From: Methylobacterium sp. J-070
Lineage (GTDB): Bacteria; Pseudomonadota; Alphaproteobacteria; Rhizobiales; Beijerinckiaceae
Length of the DNA: 64,000 nt
Direction of reading: 5' to 3'
NCBI RefSeq assembly: GCF_022829385.1
Contig: NZ_JAKSXX010000246.1
Location: 62,001-126,000 of the forward strand
Shown here: piece by piece, positions 17,020 to 25,757 of the stretch
Layout: every line of letters starts with the position of its first letter
Numbering within the stretch: the first letter of the stretch is position 1
The notes under the pieces: generated by a model
The model's input: only the letters and a program-made list of their open reading frames with translations
Database searches by the model: none
Told to the model about the DNA's origin: nothing
Made by a program: the position numbers and the translations under genes

Positions 17020-17476
17020 GGCGACCGGGAGAGCGGGTGCCCGCGGGAACCGCCGGGCGACAGTCGCGCGCTACACTGCAATATTGGCTCTGTCACGGCA
17101 GAGTTTCGGCACGGTGGACCCGCGCGCCAGTCAGGGCTTGCGGATCGGCGCCCCTCAGCCTCGCCTGCCTCGCTGCGCGGCTCGGTTCGGCCGGACCGGC
17201 CGCACCCGGGCGATGCCGGTACGCGCATGTCCGGTTCAACAAGGCTTGAGCGCGGTCCATCAGCCGCCGCCCAGCGGGACGCGGGAGCTCGGCCGGTAGG
17301 CCGTGGAGCGGGCGCGCCGGCGATTCGGAGCGGTCCCGCGAAGGCTGGAACAGGGTCCATGGCCGTGCTGAACGCGGCGCGTATTTCCGCTCCTGCACGG
17401 GAGCGGGGATACGCCGTGTTTGTCTCGGCCGGGGACGCCAATCGTCCAGACCGTTCCAACTCGCTCGGTACCGGCT
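17020..17476. other. Intergenic region, no gene seen
   Basis: A 457-nt gap between oxyR and the AbrB-like gene, both on the minus strand. Short open frames here have no sensible composition or start. One perfect stem is present, CCGCTCC-TGCACG-GGAGCGG at 17387-17406, about 70 nt past the oxyR stop. It has no T-run on either strand, so it is a poor terminator. The promoter for the AbrB-dgkA pair must lie in the left half. Confidence 0.5.
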
Positions 17477-18412
17477 CTAGACCGGCGCATACGCGTCCCG
17501 GCAGGCCGCCGTGCCCGGCGGGGCATGCGCCCGGAAGAAGGCGGCGAGCTTCGCCAGCCCGTTCGCCCGGGGATCGCTCGCCCGCCAGACCAGCGCGATG
17601 GTCCGGCCCGGGCCATCGACGTCGAAGGCCCGGGTCACGATGAGACCGCTGGGATCGGGGCCGGAGGGCACGGCGAGGGCCGGGAGCAGGGTGTAGCCGG
17701 CCCCCGCCGCCACCATCGAGCGCAGCGTCTCCAGGCTCGTGGCGTGGCGCCCGACCGAGGCGCCCGCGCCGCAGGCGGCGATGGCCTGGTCGCGCAGGCA
17801 GTTGCCCTCGTCGAGGAGCAGGAGGTCCGGCCCGGCGATCTCGGTCGCCGACAGCGCGCCGCCGCGGGCCAGGACATGCTCGGCCGGGCAGGCGAGCCAG
17901 AAGGGTTCGATGAAGAGCGGCGACACGGTGAGCCCGAACTGCGGCACCGGCAGCGAAACCAGCGCCGCATCGATGCGCCCGTCGCGCAGGCCCTGCACGA
18001 TCTCGGCGGTCCGGGTTTCCGACAGGGAGAGCGTCAGAAGGGGGTATTCCTCGCGCAGCGGCCGCAGCACCAGCGGGAAGAAGTAGGGGCCCAGCGTCTG
18101 GATCGCCGCCAGGACCAGGCGCCCGGCGAGCGGCGAGCCGCGCCCCTCGCTGGCGAGCGCCAGCAGGCGGTGCGCCTCGGCCAGAACGACCCGGGCCTGC
18201 CGCACGATCGCCTGGCCCGCCTCGGTGAGCAGCACCCGGCGTTTGGAGCGCTCGAACAAGGTCAGGCCGAGGGCGGTCTCCAGCTTGCGGGTCTGCACGC
18301 TCAGCGTCGGCTGGCTGACGTTGCAGCGTTCGGCGGCCCGCCCGAAATGGCCCTCGTCGGCGATCGCGACGACGTATTCGAGGTCGCGCAGCGACAGCCC
18401 GGCGAGATTCAT
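17477..18412 (-). CDS. oxyR: Hydrogen peroxide-sensing LysR-type regulator OxyR
   Basis: 311 aa. LysR helix-turn-helix at residues 8-65 (DLEYVVAIADEGHFGRAAER, then VSQPTLSVQTRKLE). The effector domain holds the OxyR redox motif LDEGNCLRDQAIAAC: C205 and C214 match the C199/C208 disulfide pair of E. coli OxyR, and ATSLETLRSMVAAG and TLLPALAVP follow as in true OxyR. It should sense peroxide by disulfide formation and activate peroxide-defence genes. The divergently transcribed catalase, 137 nt away, is the expected target. Confidence 0.95.
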   Translation of the reverse strand: MNLAGLSLRDLEYVVAIADEGHFGRAAERCNVSQPTLSVQTRKLETALGLTLFERSKRRVLLTEAGQAIVRQARVVLAEAHRLLALASEGRGSPLAGRLVLAAIQTLGPYFFPLVLRPLREEYPLLTLSLSETRTAEIVQGLRDGRIDAALVSLPVPQFGLTVSPLFIEPFWLACPAEHVLARGGALSATEIAGPDLLLLDEGNCLRDQAIAACGAGASVGRHATSLETLRSMVAAGAGYTLLPALAVPSGPDPSGLIVTRAFDVDGPGRTIALVWRASDPRANGLAKLAAFFRAHAPPGTAACRDAYAPV

Positions 18413-18549
18413 AGGCCCCGTCTATCACATCCTTTGCGACGATGCATTTGCTTAAGGGGCATGCCGGGGTCATAACCCTTCACCAGAACGGTTCCAGGTC
18501 GGCCTCCTTGTCCCACCCGGCGCTTTCGCAGAACGGAGAGACGATACGC
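18413..18549. promoter_or_regulatory. oxyR-catalase divergent control region
   Basis: 137 nt shared between the two starts. OxyR sites are four spaced CTAT/ATAG elements; CTATC at 18421-18425 next to the oxyR start is a possible element, but no clean full site can be drawn by eye. The catalase ribosome site GGAGAG ends about 9 nt before its ATG. Control by OxyR is inferred from the arrangement. Confidence 0.5.
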
Positions 18550-20139
18550 ATGAGCGATCAACGCCCGATCCTGACCACACGCCAGGGCCATCCGGTCCGC
18601 GACAACCAGAGCACCCGCACGGTCGGTGAGCGGGGGCCGGCGACGCTCGAGAACTATCAGTTCATCGAGAAGATCACCCACTTCGACCGGGAGCGGATCC
18701 CGGAGCGCGTCGTCCACGCCCGCGGCGCCGGGGCGCACGGCTGGTTCGAGGCCTACGGCAGGATCGGCGACGAGCCGGCTTCCAAGTACACCCGCGCCCG
18801 GGTGCTGAACGAGACCGGGGTCAAGACCCCGATGTTCGTCCGTTTCTCCACCGTGGCCGGCGCCAAGGAGAGCCCGGAGACCGAGCGCGACCCGCGCGGC
18901 TTCGCGGTGAAGTTCAAGACCGTCGACGGCAACTGGGACCTCGTGGGCAACAACCTCAAGGTCTTCTTCATCCGCGACGCGATCAAGTTCCCCGACATGA
19001 TCCACGCGTTCAAGCCCGATCCGGTGACCAACCGGCAGGAGGCGTGGCGCTTCTTCGACTTCGTGGCCCAGCACCCCGAGTCGATCCACATGGTGACGCA
19101 CCTGAAGTCGCCCTGGGGCATCCCGGCGAACTATCGCGAGATGGAGGGTTCGGGCGTCAACACCTACAAGCTGGTCAACGACCAGGGCGAGGCGGTGCTC
19201 TGCAAGTTCCACTGGATTCCCAAGCAGGGCGTCCGGAACCTGACCTCGCAGCAGGCCTCGGAGATCCAGGGCAAGGACGTGGGCCACGCCACCCGCGACC
19301 TGTACGACAACATCAAGGCCGGAAACTTCCCCGAGTGGGAATTCGCCGTGCAGATCATGCCGGACGGCCCGAACGACCACCTGTCGTTCGACCCGCTGGA
19401 CGACACGAAGCTGTGGCCGGTGGACCAGTTCCCGCTGCGGCCCTGTGGCCGCATGGTGCTGGACCGCGTGCCTGACAACTTCTTCGCCGAGGTCGAGCAG
19501 TCGGCCTTCGGGACCGGCGTGCTGGTCGACGGGATCGACTTCTCGGACGACAAGATGCTCCAGGGCCGGACGCTGTCCTACTCGGATACGCAGCGCTACC
19601 GCGTCGGCGCCAATTACCTGCAGTTGCCGATCAACGCGCCGCAGCCCGGCGTGAAGGTCTACTCGAACCAGCGGGACGGCCAGATGACCTACGGGGTCGA
19701 CGGGACCGGGCCGAACAAGCACATCAACTACGAGCCCTCGACCCTGGCCGAGGGCCTGCAGGAGGCGCCTAAGCCCGCCAAGGACTACCACCAGCCGGTC
19801 CAGGGCAATCTCGGCCGCTACCAGACCTCGCGCACCGAGGACGACTACACGCAGGCCGGCGTCCGGTACCGCTCGTTCCAGGATTGGGAGCGCGAGGATT
19901 TGATCGCCAACCTCGTGGCCGACATGAAGCAGTGTCCGGAGCCGATCCAGCTGCGGATGGTCTGGCATTTCTGGCATGCGGACGAGGATTACGGCCGCCG
20001 CGTCGCCGAGGGCGCCGGGATCGATCTGGAGAAGGCCAAGGCCCTGCCGCCGCTGCCGGGCCGGGCGGCCCCGGGCAAGCGACTCCATTCCGAGACCTAC
20101 ACGGATGGTTCGCAGGCCCACCGGGTCGCCGCGGAGTAG
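18550..20139 (+). CDS. katA: Monofunctional heme catalase
   Basis: 529 aa. Decomposes hydrogen peroxide. Active-site motif FDRERIPERVVHARGAGAHG contains the distal catalytic His (H56). The heme-proximal Tyr lies in RTLSYSDTQRYRVGANYLQLP. Distal Asn lies within the NWDLVGNN region. The length and absence of a C-terminal flavodoxin-like domain mark a small-subunit type. The ATG at 18550 has a GGAGAG ribosome site; an in-frame ATG at 18442 would overlap the control region. Divergent from oxyR and closed by a strong terminator, so it is probably monocistronic and peroxide-induced. Confidence 0.96.
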   Translation: MSDQRPILTTRQGHPVRDNQSTRTVGERGPATLENYQFIEKITHFDRERIPERVVHARGAGAHGWFEAYGRIGDEPASKYTRARVLNETGVKTPMFVRFSTVAGAKESPETERDPRGFAVKFKTVDGNWDLVGNNLKVFFIRDAIKFPDMIHAFKPDPVTNRQEAWRFFDFVAQHPESIHMVTHLKSPWGIPANYREMEGSGVNTYKLVNDQGEAVLCKFHWIPKQGVRNLTSQQASEIQGKDVGHATRDLYDNIKAGNFPEWEFAVQIMPDGPNDHLSFDPLDDTKLWPVDQFPLRPCGRMVLDRVPDNFFAEVEQSAFGTGVLVDGIDFSDDKMLQGRTLSYSDTQRYRVGANYLQLPINAPQPGVKVYSNQRDGQMTYGVDGTGPNKHINYEPSTLAEGLQEAPKPAKDYHQPVQGNLGRYQTSRTEDDYTQAGVRYRSFQDWEREDLIANLVADMKQCPEPIQLRMVWHFWHADEDYGRRVAEGAGIDLEKAKALPPLPGRAAPGKRLHSETYTDGSQAHRVAAE

Positions 20140-20176
20140 GCTACTCCCCACGCAGGGACCGGACCGTATCGACGAC

Positions 20177-20214
20177 AGGCCCCGCGGGTGGAAACCCGCG
20201 GGGCCTTTTCGTTT
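20177..20214 (+). terminator. Intrinsic terminator of the catalase gene
   Basis: A perfect 13-bp stem (20177-20189 with 20194-20206), loop GGAA, followed by TTTCGTTT. It begins 38 nt after the catalase stop. This is the best intrinsic terminator in the window. Confidence 0.92.
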
Positions 20215-20265
20215 CAGTATGCCCGAACGGGGCCGCCGGCTTCCGGCAAAATGCGCCAAGCGTGC

Positions 20266-20796
20266 TCAGGGACAGTGCCGCCGGACGTGGCCTTTGCCGA
20301 CATAGGTCTGCGTAGTCGGATCGTAGGTCTTGAACCGTCGCGCGCAGGCCGCGACGACGGTGGATCGTTCGACGGCGCCTCCGTCGGTCTCGACCACAAC
20401 CTCGGCCGGCGGAACGGGGATCGGCGGTGCGTAGATCTCGTCGCCATACCAGGGATCGCCATACCAGGGATCGCCGAACAGGCTTCCGAGGCCGAGCCCA
20501 AGCCAGAGGCCGCCGAGCCCGTAGGCGTAGTTGTAGCCGTAGCCCCAGCGGTGGCCATGCCAAGGGCGACCGAAACCGGGAGGCCCGACGGCGAGACCGG
20601 GACGGCGAGCGCTCCCACCGGTGACGCCACCCGGCCGGACCGGCCCCAGCGGCCTCCCCCAGGCACCGACGCGCCCGCCCGGGCCACCGTGGAAGCCGCC
20701 CCCGAACCCCCGGGCCTCCGCGTCCGGAACTGTCAGAGCGAGGGCGAGCAGCGCGGCTGACGCCAGCCGGAGCCTCGACCATTCGTTGCGTGCCAT
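20266..20796 (-). CDS. BA14K family protein, secreted
   Basis: 176 aa. N-terminal signal peptide (LRLASAALLALALTVPDAEA). The middle is very Gly/Pro/Trp/Tyr-rich (RGFGGGFHGG, GYGYNYAYG) with a tandem GDPWYGDPWYGD. The C-terminus CARRFKTYDPTTQTYVGKG...RHCP is the BA14K domain named from a Brucella immunoreactive protein, with its two cysteines. Likely exported; some BA14K proteins are described as lectin-like, but function here is unknown. The ATG at 20796 is chosen because the signal peptide begins there. It converges on the catalase terminator. Confidence 0.85.
   Translation of the reverse strand: MARNEWSRLRLASAALLALALTVPDAEARGFGGGFHGGPGGRVGAWGRPLGPVRPGGVTGGSARRPGLAVGPPGFGRPWHGHRWGYGYNYAYGLGGLWLGLGLGSLFGDPWYGDPWYGDEIYAPPIPVPPAEVVVETDGGAVERSTVVAACARRFKTYDPTTQTYVGKGHVRRHCP
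20441..20475. repeat. Tandem 15-bp repeat inside the BA14K gene
   Basis: TCGCCATACCAGGGA occurs at 20441-20455 and 20456-20470, followed by a partial copy TCGCC. It is in frame (15 = 5 codons) and produces the repeated PWYGD peptide, a slippage-prone length-variable site. Confidence 0.85.
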
Positions 20797-21197
20797 ATCC
20801 TCGACCCGACGCCAGCGCCGGTCCCGACTGACGGCGGGCACGGCGCAATACTCCGAGTAATCGTGCGCCGGTTTCCGGGCCGGTCAAGAGCGTTTCGGCA
20901 ACATGCGGCTTCGCGCGGCTGCGGCCCTCCAGGCACCGGCGGCCGTGCGGCCCGCGCGGGGCACGGAGAATCGGCCCGGGCCTCCGGCTCCACCGGCGAA
21001 GCCGCTGCGGTCCGTCCCTCATCGAGGCGCATTGCCGCCTCGATTGCCGTCACCGTCTTTGCACCTGCGGCGGCGTGCCGGCGACCGCCCGGAAGCGCGC
21101 CGGTCGCAAAACTCGGTCTCGCCGGAGAGCTGCCCGGTGACCGCAGACTCGGGCCGTCGTCAGGAAGACCGGATCCGGATCGGCGTCCTCGGTCGCG
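20797..21197. promoter_or_regulatory. Intergenic region upstream of the BA14K gene
   Basis: 401 nt without a believable gene. A compound inverted repeat lies 45-75 nt before the BA14K ATG: CGGCGCA (20841-20847) with TGCGCCG (20864-20870), enclosing ACTC-C-GAGT (20850-20858). It may be an operator. The right half holds only GC-rich sequence after the end of the CynX-type gene. Confidence 0.35.
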
Positions 21198-22394
21198 TCA
21201 GGTTCGGCTCCGAGGGGCGGCCTCCGCCGCATCGACCTTGCAGTCGCGGCCGGCGGCCTGCCCGATCAGGATGGCGGTCAGCGCGATGCCGACGAACAGC
21301 GCGCCGGCCAAACCCCAGCCCCCCGTCGCCTCGTGGGCGAGGCCGAAGACCAGCGGACCCAGGCAGGCTCCGGTGTAGCCGATGCCCTGCGCCATGGCCG
21401 AGAGCCCGGCGGCACTCGCCGCATCGGCCGCGCGGAGCACGATGAGCGTCAGGCCGAGCCCGAAGCAGCCGCCGACCCCGAAGCCGAGCGCACAGGCTGC
21501 CGGGACGCGCAGCCAATCCGCCCCGAAGGCGACGACCAGGAAGGCGGCGGCGGTCAGCCCCGGGATCGCGACGATCCAGGCCCGCTGGTCGCGGGCGCGG
21601 GCAGCCAGCATGGCGATCAGCAAGGCGCCGGGCGCCTGAACCAAGGTCGTGAGCGAGGCGTAGAGGCCCGCATCCAGCGGCGTGAGACCGCGCCCCTGCA
21701 GCAGCAGCGGCAGCCAGCCGAACAGGATGTAGGCGAGCGACGATTGCAGCCCCATGAACCCGGTGACCCACCAGGCCAGCGGATTGCGGAGCAGCCGCCC
21801 GGCGGAGGGGGCCGCCGTCGTCACGGTCCTGCGGGCGAACGGGATCCACACGAAGGCCGCGGTGAGCGCCGGCAGGGCCCAGATCGCCAGGGCCGTGGGC
21901 CAGCCGCCCCCGAGCGCGTGCTCCACCGGGACGGCCGCGCCGGCGCCGGCGGCTGCCCCCAGGCACAGGGTCATGGTGTAGAGCCCGGTCATCAGGCCGC
22001 CGCGTCCGGAAAAGTCGCGCTTGACCAGGGCCGGGAGGAGGACGTTGTCGAGTCCGATCCCGATGGCGGCCAGCGCCGTCCCGGCAAAGAGCGGGACGAG
22101 ACCGCCCAGGCCGCGCAGCGCCAGGCCGGCCGCCAGGATCGTGGAGCCGGCGAGGACCGCGAGATCGGGCCCGATCCGCCGGATCAGCGGCGCGGCCAGC
22201 GCGCAGGCGATCCCGAGGCACAGGACCGGCAGGGTCGTGAGGATCGCGGCCCCGCCCGCCCCGAGGCCGGTCGAATCCCGGATGGTCGCCAGCAGGGGCC
22301 CGACCGTGCTGAGCGCCGGGCGCAGGTTGAACGCGACCAGCATCAGCGCGAGACCGAGCAGCATCCGGCTCGGGACGGTGCGGTCCGGGTTCAC
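21198..22394 (-). CDS. CynX/NimT-type MFS transporter
   Basis: 398 aa, 12 membrane helices. The beginning MLLGLALMLVAFNLRPALSTVGPLL with NLRP is the signature of the cyanate transporter (CynX)/NimT group. It is preceded by VNPDRTVPSR from a GTG at 22394 that overlaps the lnt stop (GTGA). No cyanase or carbonic anhydrase is next to it, so the cargo is unknown; export of nitroimidazole-like drugs is another role in the family. Translational coupling to lnt places it at the end of the conserved minus-strand block. Confidence 0.85.
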   Translation of the reverse strand: MNPDRTVPSRMLLGLALMLVAFNLRPALSTVGPLLATIRDSTGLGAGGAAILTTLPVLCLGIACALAAPLIRRIGPDLAVLAGSTILAAGLALRGLGGLVPLFAGTALAAIGIGLDNVLLPALVKRDFSGRGGLMTGLYTMTLCLGAAAGAGAAVPVEHALGGGWPTALAIWALPALTAAFVWIPFARRTVTTAAPSAGRLLRNPLAWWVTGFMGLQSSLAYILFGWLPLLLQGRGLTPLDAGLYASLTTLVQAPGALLIAMLAARARDQRAWIVAIPGLTAAAFLVVAFGADWLRVPAACALGFGVGGCFGLGLTLIVLRAADAASAAGLSAMAQGIGYTGACLGPLVFGLAHEATGGWGLAGALFVGIALTAILIGQAAGRDCKVDAAEAAPRSRT

Positions 22395-24037
22395 CCGTGC
22401 CGCCGGGCGATCGCGACGCCGCCGAGGCATGCGGCGAGCATCAGCGCGAAGGCCGCGTCGCCGAGCTGGCCGTAGAGCGTGCCGCCGACGAGGCGCGCGG
22501 GCAGGTCGGCGTCGAGCCAGGTCTCCTGGTCGAGGGCGGTCCGGGCGACGATGCGGCCGTGCGGGTCGATCACCGCGGAGATCCCGGTATTGGCGTCGCG
22601 GACCAGGGGCAGCCCCTCCTCGACGGCGCGCAGGCGGGCCTGGGCCAGATGCTGGCGCGGGCCGGGGGTGTCGCCGAACCAGGCGTCGTTGGTGACGTTC
22701 AGGATCAGCCCGGCCGGCCGCGGGACCGAGACGGCGGCCGCCGGCAGGATCGCGTGCGGGAAGATCGCCTCGTAGCAGATCGTCGCCGCCACCGGAGGCA
22801 GACCCGGCACCGTCAGGATCCGCTGCGTCGCCAGCGTCCCGGCCGAGAAGCCGCCCGGGATCGCCACGAACTGGCGCAGGCCCAGGGCCCGCAGGGCGGC
22901 GTCGAGGGGCGCCGGCAGGTATTCGCCGAACGGGACGAGGTGGACCTTGTCGTAGCTGTCGGAGATCGTGCCGTCCGGCCCGATCACCATCACGGCGTTG
23001 AAGTAGCGCAGGCGCTCCCCGGGCAGGGGCTCCTCGGCGCGGGCCGCTCCGGTGATGAGGTGCTGCCCGGGCTTCAGGCCGGCCGCCACCTTGGACAGGG
23101 CGTCGGGGTCCCGCTGGATCAGGAACGGGAAGGCGGATTCCGGCCAGACGATATGGGTCGGCTCGGGCTCCCCGGCCGCCACCGGACGCTGGCTCAGCTC
23201 GATGTAACGGTCGACGATGTCGGCCCGGTTCTCGGGCCGGAACTTGGCGTCCTGCGGCAGGTTCGGCTGGACGAGGCGCAGCCGCACGCCCGGGACCACC
23301 GGATCGGGCGGTCCGAGGCGGGCGGCGCCGTACAGGGCCATGCCCACGAGCAGGAGGCCGGCGGCCACGCTCGGCCCGAGGCGGCTGCCGGAATGGCCTC
23401 CCGCGGCGAGCGTCGCCGGAGCGGCGCAGATCAGCACGGCCAGGACGGTGAGTCCGTAGAGGCCGACGATCGCGCCGCCCTGCATCAGCCAGAGGTTCTG
23501 GGCGAGCGCCATCCCGAGGGTGTCCCAGGGGAAGCCCGTGAACAGGTGCCCGCGCAGCCACTCCGCGGCGCCGAGCCCCAAGGCCAGGGCGGCGATCCGT
23601 GCCGGCCCGCGGCTCCAGAGCGCGCCGGCGACGCCGAAGCCCGCCCCGTAGAACAGACCCAGCGCGAAGGGCAGGCCGACGACGCCCAGGGGCAGGGCCC
23701 AGAGAAACTCGTCGGCCTCCACCAGGAAGGCCTGCCCGAGCCACCAGAGGCCGGCGGTGAGATAGCCGAAGCCCCAGGCCCAGCCGATCAGGAAGCCGAG
23801 CCAGGCCCGCCGCATCGGGGGCCGATCCGCGACGGCCCCGTCCTGAAGCCAGACCGCCACGGTCAGGGACACGGCCAGAGCGGGCAGCAGCCCGTAGGGC
23901 GGCATCGCCAGAGCGCCGAGCGCCCCGGCGAGCCACGCCAGTCCGAGCCGTCGCCAGCCGGTCTGGCGCATGATCGCCCGGACGGCGCGCGGCGCGGGCG
24001 CGCGATCCCGGCGCGCGTCGCCCGACGGGTGGCTCAT
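22391..24037 (-). CDS. lnt: Apolipoprotein N-acyltransferase
   Basis: 548 aa. Inner-membrane enzyme adding the third acyl chain to lipoproteins, the last step before Lol sorting. An N-terminal multi-helix region (from MRQTGWRRLGLAWLAGALGALAMPPYG) is followed by a nitrilase-type domain: Glu in VWPESAFPF, Lys in YDKVHLVPFGEYLP and Cys in ICYEAIFP form the catalytic triad. The ATG at 24037 adds 23 polar residues before the first helix; an internal ATG at the MRQTG site is possible. Follows corC at 64 nt, an arrangement conserved from E. coli ybeX-lnt. Confidence 0.94.
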   Translation of the reverse strand: MSHPSGDARRDRAPAPRAVRAIMRQTGWRRLGLAWLAGALGALAMPPYGLLPALAVSLTVAVWLQDGAVADRPPMRRAWLGFLIGWAWGFGYLTAGLWWLGQAFLVEADEFLWALPLGVVGLPFALGLFYGAGFGVAGALWSRGPARIAALALGLGAAEWLRGHLFTGFPWDTLGMALAQNLWLMQGGAIVGLYGLTVLAVLICAAPATLAAGGHSGSRLGPSVAAGLLLVGMALYGAARLGPPDPVVPGVRLRLVQPNLPQDAKFRPENRADIVDRYIELSQRPVAAGEPEPTHIVWPESAFPFLIQRDPDALSKVAAGLKPGQHLITGAARAEEPLPGERLRYFNAVMVIGPDGTISDSYDKVHLVPFGEYLPAPLDAALRALGLRQFVAIPGGFSAGTLATQRILTVPGLPPVAATICYEAIFPHAILPAAAVSVPRPAGLILNVTNDAWFGDTPGPRQHLAQARLRAVEEGLPLVRDANTGISAVIDPHGRIVARTALDQETWLDADLPARLVGGTLYGQLGDAAFALMLAACLGGVAIARRHG

Positions 24038-24101
24038 GGGCGCGTCCGATACCGCGGACGACCGGGCGTGGGCGCCTGATGGGAACGTCACACCGGCCCC
24101 G

Positions 24102-25235
24102 TCACGGGTGCGGTGTCTCGGCGACCGGTGGGCTTGAGGGCGGGGGCAGGGCCAGCGGCACCACGTTGCCGATCCGCGCCGCGCCCTTGTGGAAGCGCAG
24201 CCGCTTCAGCCGCCGCGGATCGGCGTCGAGCACTTCGAATTCCAGGTTGCCCGGACCGGCGATCAATTCGCCCCGCGAGGGCACGCGGCCGGCCAGCGTC
24301 ACGATCATCCCGCCCAGGGTGTCGATCTCCTCGGCCATCTCGCCCACCGCGGCAACCAGGTCGACGCCGGTCGCCTCGGAGACCTCGGCGAGGGGCGTGC
24401 GCGCATCGGCCACGAAGACCTCGCCCTCGCCGTCGACGCGCTGGACGTGCTTGTCCTCGGTGACGTCGTGCTCGTCCTCGATATCGCCGACCACCACCTC
24501 GATGAGATCCTCGATGGAGATCAGCCCGTCGGTGCCGCCATACTCGTCGATCACCAGGGCCATGTGGGTCCGCGTCGCCTGCATCCGCACGAGCAGGTCG
24601 ATCGCCGGCATGGAGGGCGGGACGAAGAGCACCGGGCGCTGGATGCGCGTGGCCGCCAGGGTGGTGGTCAGGTCGACCTTGCCGAGGTCCAGCCCGCGGG
24701 GCAGGCGCGTCGCCGGGCGGCGCACCCGCGCGGGGACGACTGTGTCGGCTGCCCCGTCGATGGCCGGTTCGGCGGCCTTTACGGGCGCGGGCGCGCTGCG
24801 CCGGGCCGGCTCGGCCTTGGCGGCGATGTGATCCACGAGATCGCGGATGTGGACCATGCCGCGGGGATCGTCGAGCGTCTCGCCGTAGACCGGCAGGCGC
24901 GAATGGCCCGCGGTGCGGAACAGCTTGAGCAGGTCGCCGAGGCTGGTCTCGTTGGACACGGCGACGATGTCGGCCCGGGGGACCATCACGTCGTCGACGC
25001 GCACCTTGTGCAGGCCGAGGACATTCTTGAGCATGACGCGCTCGAGCGGGGTGAGGCCGCTCTCGCCGGCATCCGGCTCTGCGAGCGCCTCCTCCAGACC
25101 TTCGCGCAGGGAATCGCGCGGCTTGAGGTGGAGCGCCTGGAGGAGGCGGTCGTACCAGGGCTCCCGATTCTGGGACTCACCCTCGTTGGAACTGGGCGCG
25201 GCCAGGGCCGCGCCGCGACTTCGATCGTTGCTCAT
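24102..25235 (-). CDS. corC: HlyC/CorC family protein (CBS-pair, CorC domain) with enlarged linker
   Basis: 377 aa, soluble. The CBS pair: first CBS around VRVDDVMVPRADIVAVS to RGMVHIRDLVDHI (80-137), second around QRPVLFVPPSMPAIDLLVRMQATRTHMALVIDEYGGTDGL (199-240), then the CorC_HlyC C-domain (about 285-365). Between the two CBS motifs is an unusual 60-residue Ala/Pro/Arg-rich insert (138-198); most relatives have a few residues there. Associated with Mg/Co efflux (YbeX/CorC) and ribosome-related genes. It lies in the order phoH-ybeY-corC-lnt, as in E. coli. Confidence 0.92.
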   Translation of the reverse strand: MSNDRSRGAALAAPSSNEGESQNREPWYDRLLQALHLKPRDSLREGLEEALAEPDAGESGLTPLERVMLKNVLGLHKVRVDDVMVPRADIVAVSNETSLGDLLKLFRTAGHSRLPVYGETLDDPRGMVHIRDLVDHIAAKAEPARRSAPAPVKAAEPAIDGAADTVVPARVRRPATRLPRGLDLGKVDLTTTLAATRIQRPVLFVPPSMPAIDLLVRMQATRTHMALVIDEYGGTDGLISIEDLIEVVVGDIEDEHDVTEDKHVQRVDGEGEVFVADARTPLAEVSEATGVDLVAAVGEMAEEIDTLGGMIVTLAGRVPSRGELIAGPGNLEFEVLDADPRRLKRLRFHKGAARIGNVVPLALPPPSSPPVAETPHP

Positions 25236-25271
25236 GTCTCTCGGGTCTGGGGTCGATCGGGCGTCGCGCGC

Positions 25272-25757
25272 TCAGGCGTAGGGATCTGGAATGCCGAGTG
25301 TCGCGAGAGCCGCGACCTCGAGGGCTTCCATGGCGTCGGCCTCGGTCTCGCCGATCTCGTGGTCCTGACCGAGACAATGCAGGATGCCATGGACGAGGAG
25401 GTGCGCGAGGTGATTCTGGAGCGGCTTCGACTGCTCCGCACTCTCGCGCACCAAGGTCTCGTAAGCAAGGACCACGTCGCCGAGCGGCGTCGCGACATTC
25501 GCATGGCGCGGCTGCGGGGCGGCCGGGAAGGACAAGACGTTCGTGGGCTTGTCCTTGCCGCGCCAGGTCCGGTTGAGGGCGTGGACGGCGGCGTCGTCCG
25601 TCAGCAGGACGCTGACCTCGACGGGGCCGTCCGGCATCTCGGGGGCGACGGCGAGGCCGGCCTCGACGGCCCGCGCGACGCGCGCTTCGAGATCCGGGAT
25701 CGCCGTTTCCCAGCGCGCGTCCTCGACGGCGAGGTCGATCTCGTGCGGCATGCTCAA
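25272..25757 (-). CDS. ybeY: Endoribonuclease YbeY (rRNA maturation)
   Basis: 161 aa. Zinc-dependent endonuclease for 16S rRNA 3' maturation and ribosome quality control. The metal motif HGILHCLGQDH is complete, and the family segment LNRTWRGKDKPTNVLSFP is present. The ATG at 25757 overlaps the phoH stop (ATGA); a second ATG two codons later is also possible. Position between phoH and corC is the classical order. Confidence 0.96.
   Translation of the reverse strand: MSMPHEIDLAVEDARWETAIPDLEARVARAVEAGLAVAPEMPDGPVEVSVLLTDDAAVHALNRTWRGKDKPTNVLSFPAAPQPRHANVATPLGDVVLAYETLVRESAEQSKPLQNHLAHLLVHGILHCLGQDHEIGETEADAMEALEVAALATLGIPDPYA

Noticed and set aside
17093..17398. 101-codon minus-strand frame between oxyR and the AbrB-like gene
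   Set aside because: Arg/Pro/Ala-rich, no ribosome site, no recognisable domain.
21198..23936. 912-codon frame running through the CynX-type gene and into lnt
   Set aside because: Only the last 398 codons from GTG 22394 encode a protein; the rest is out of frame with lnt.
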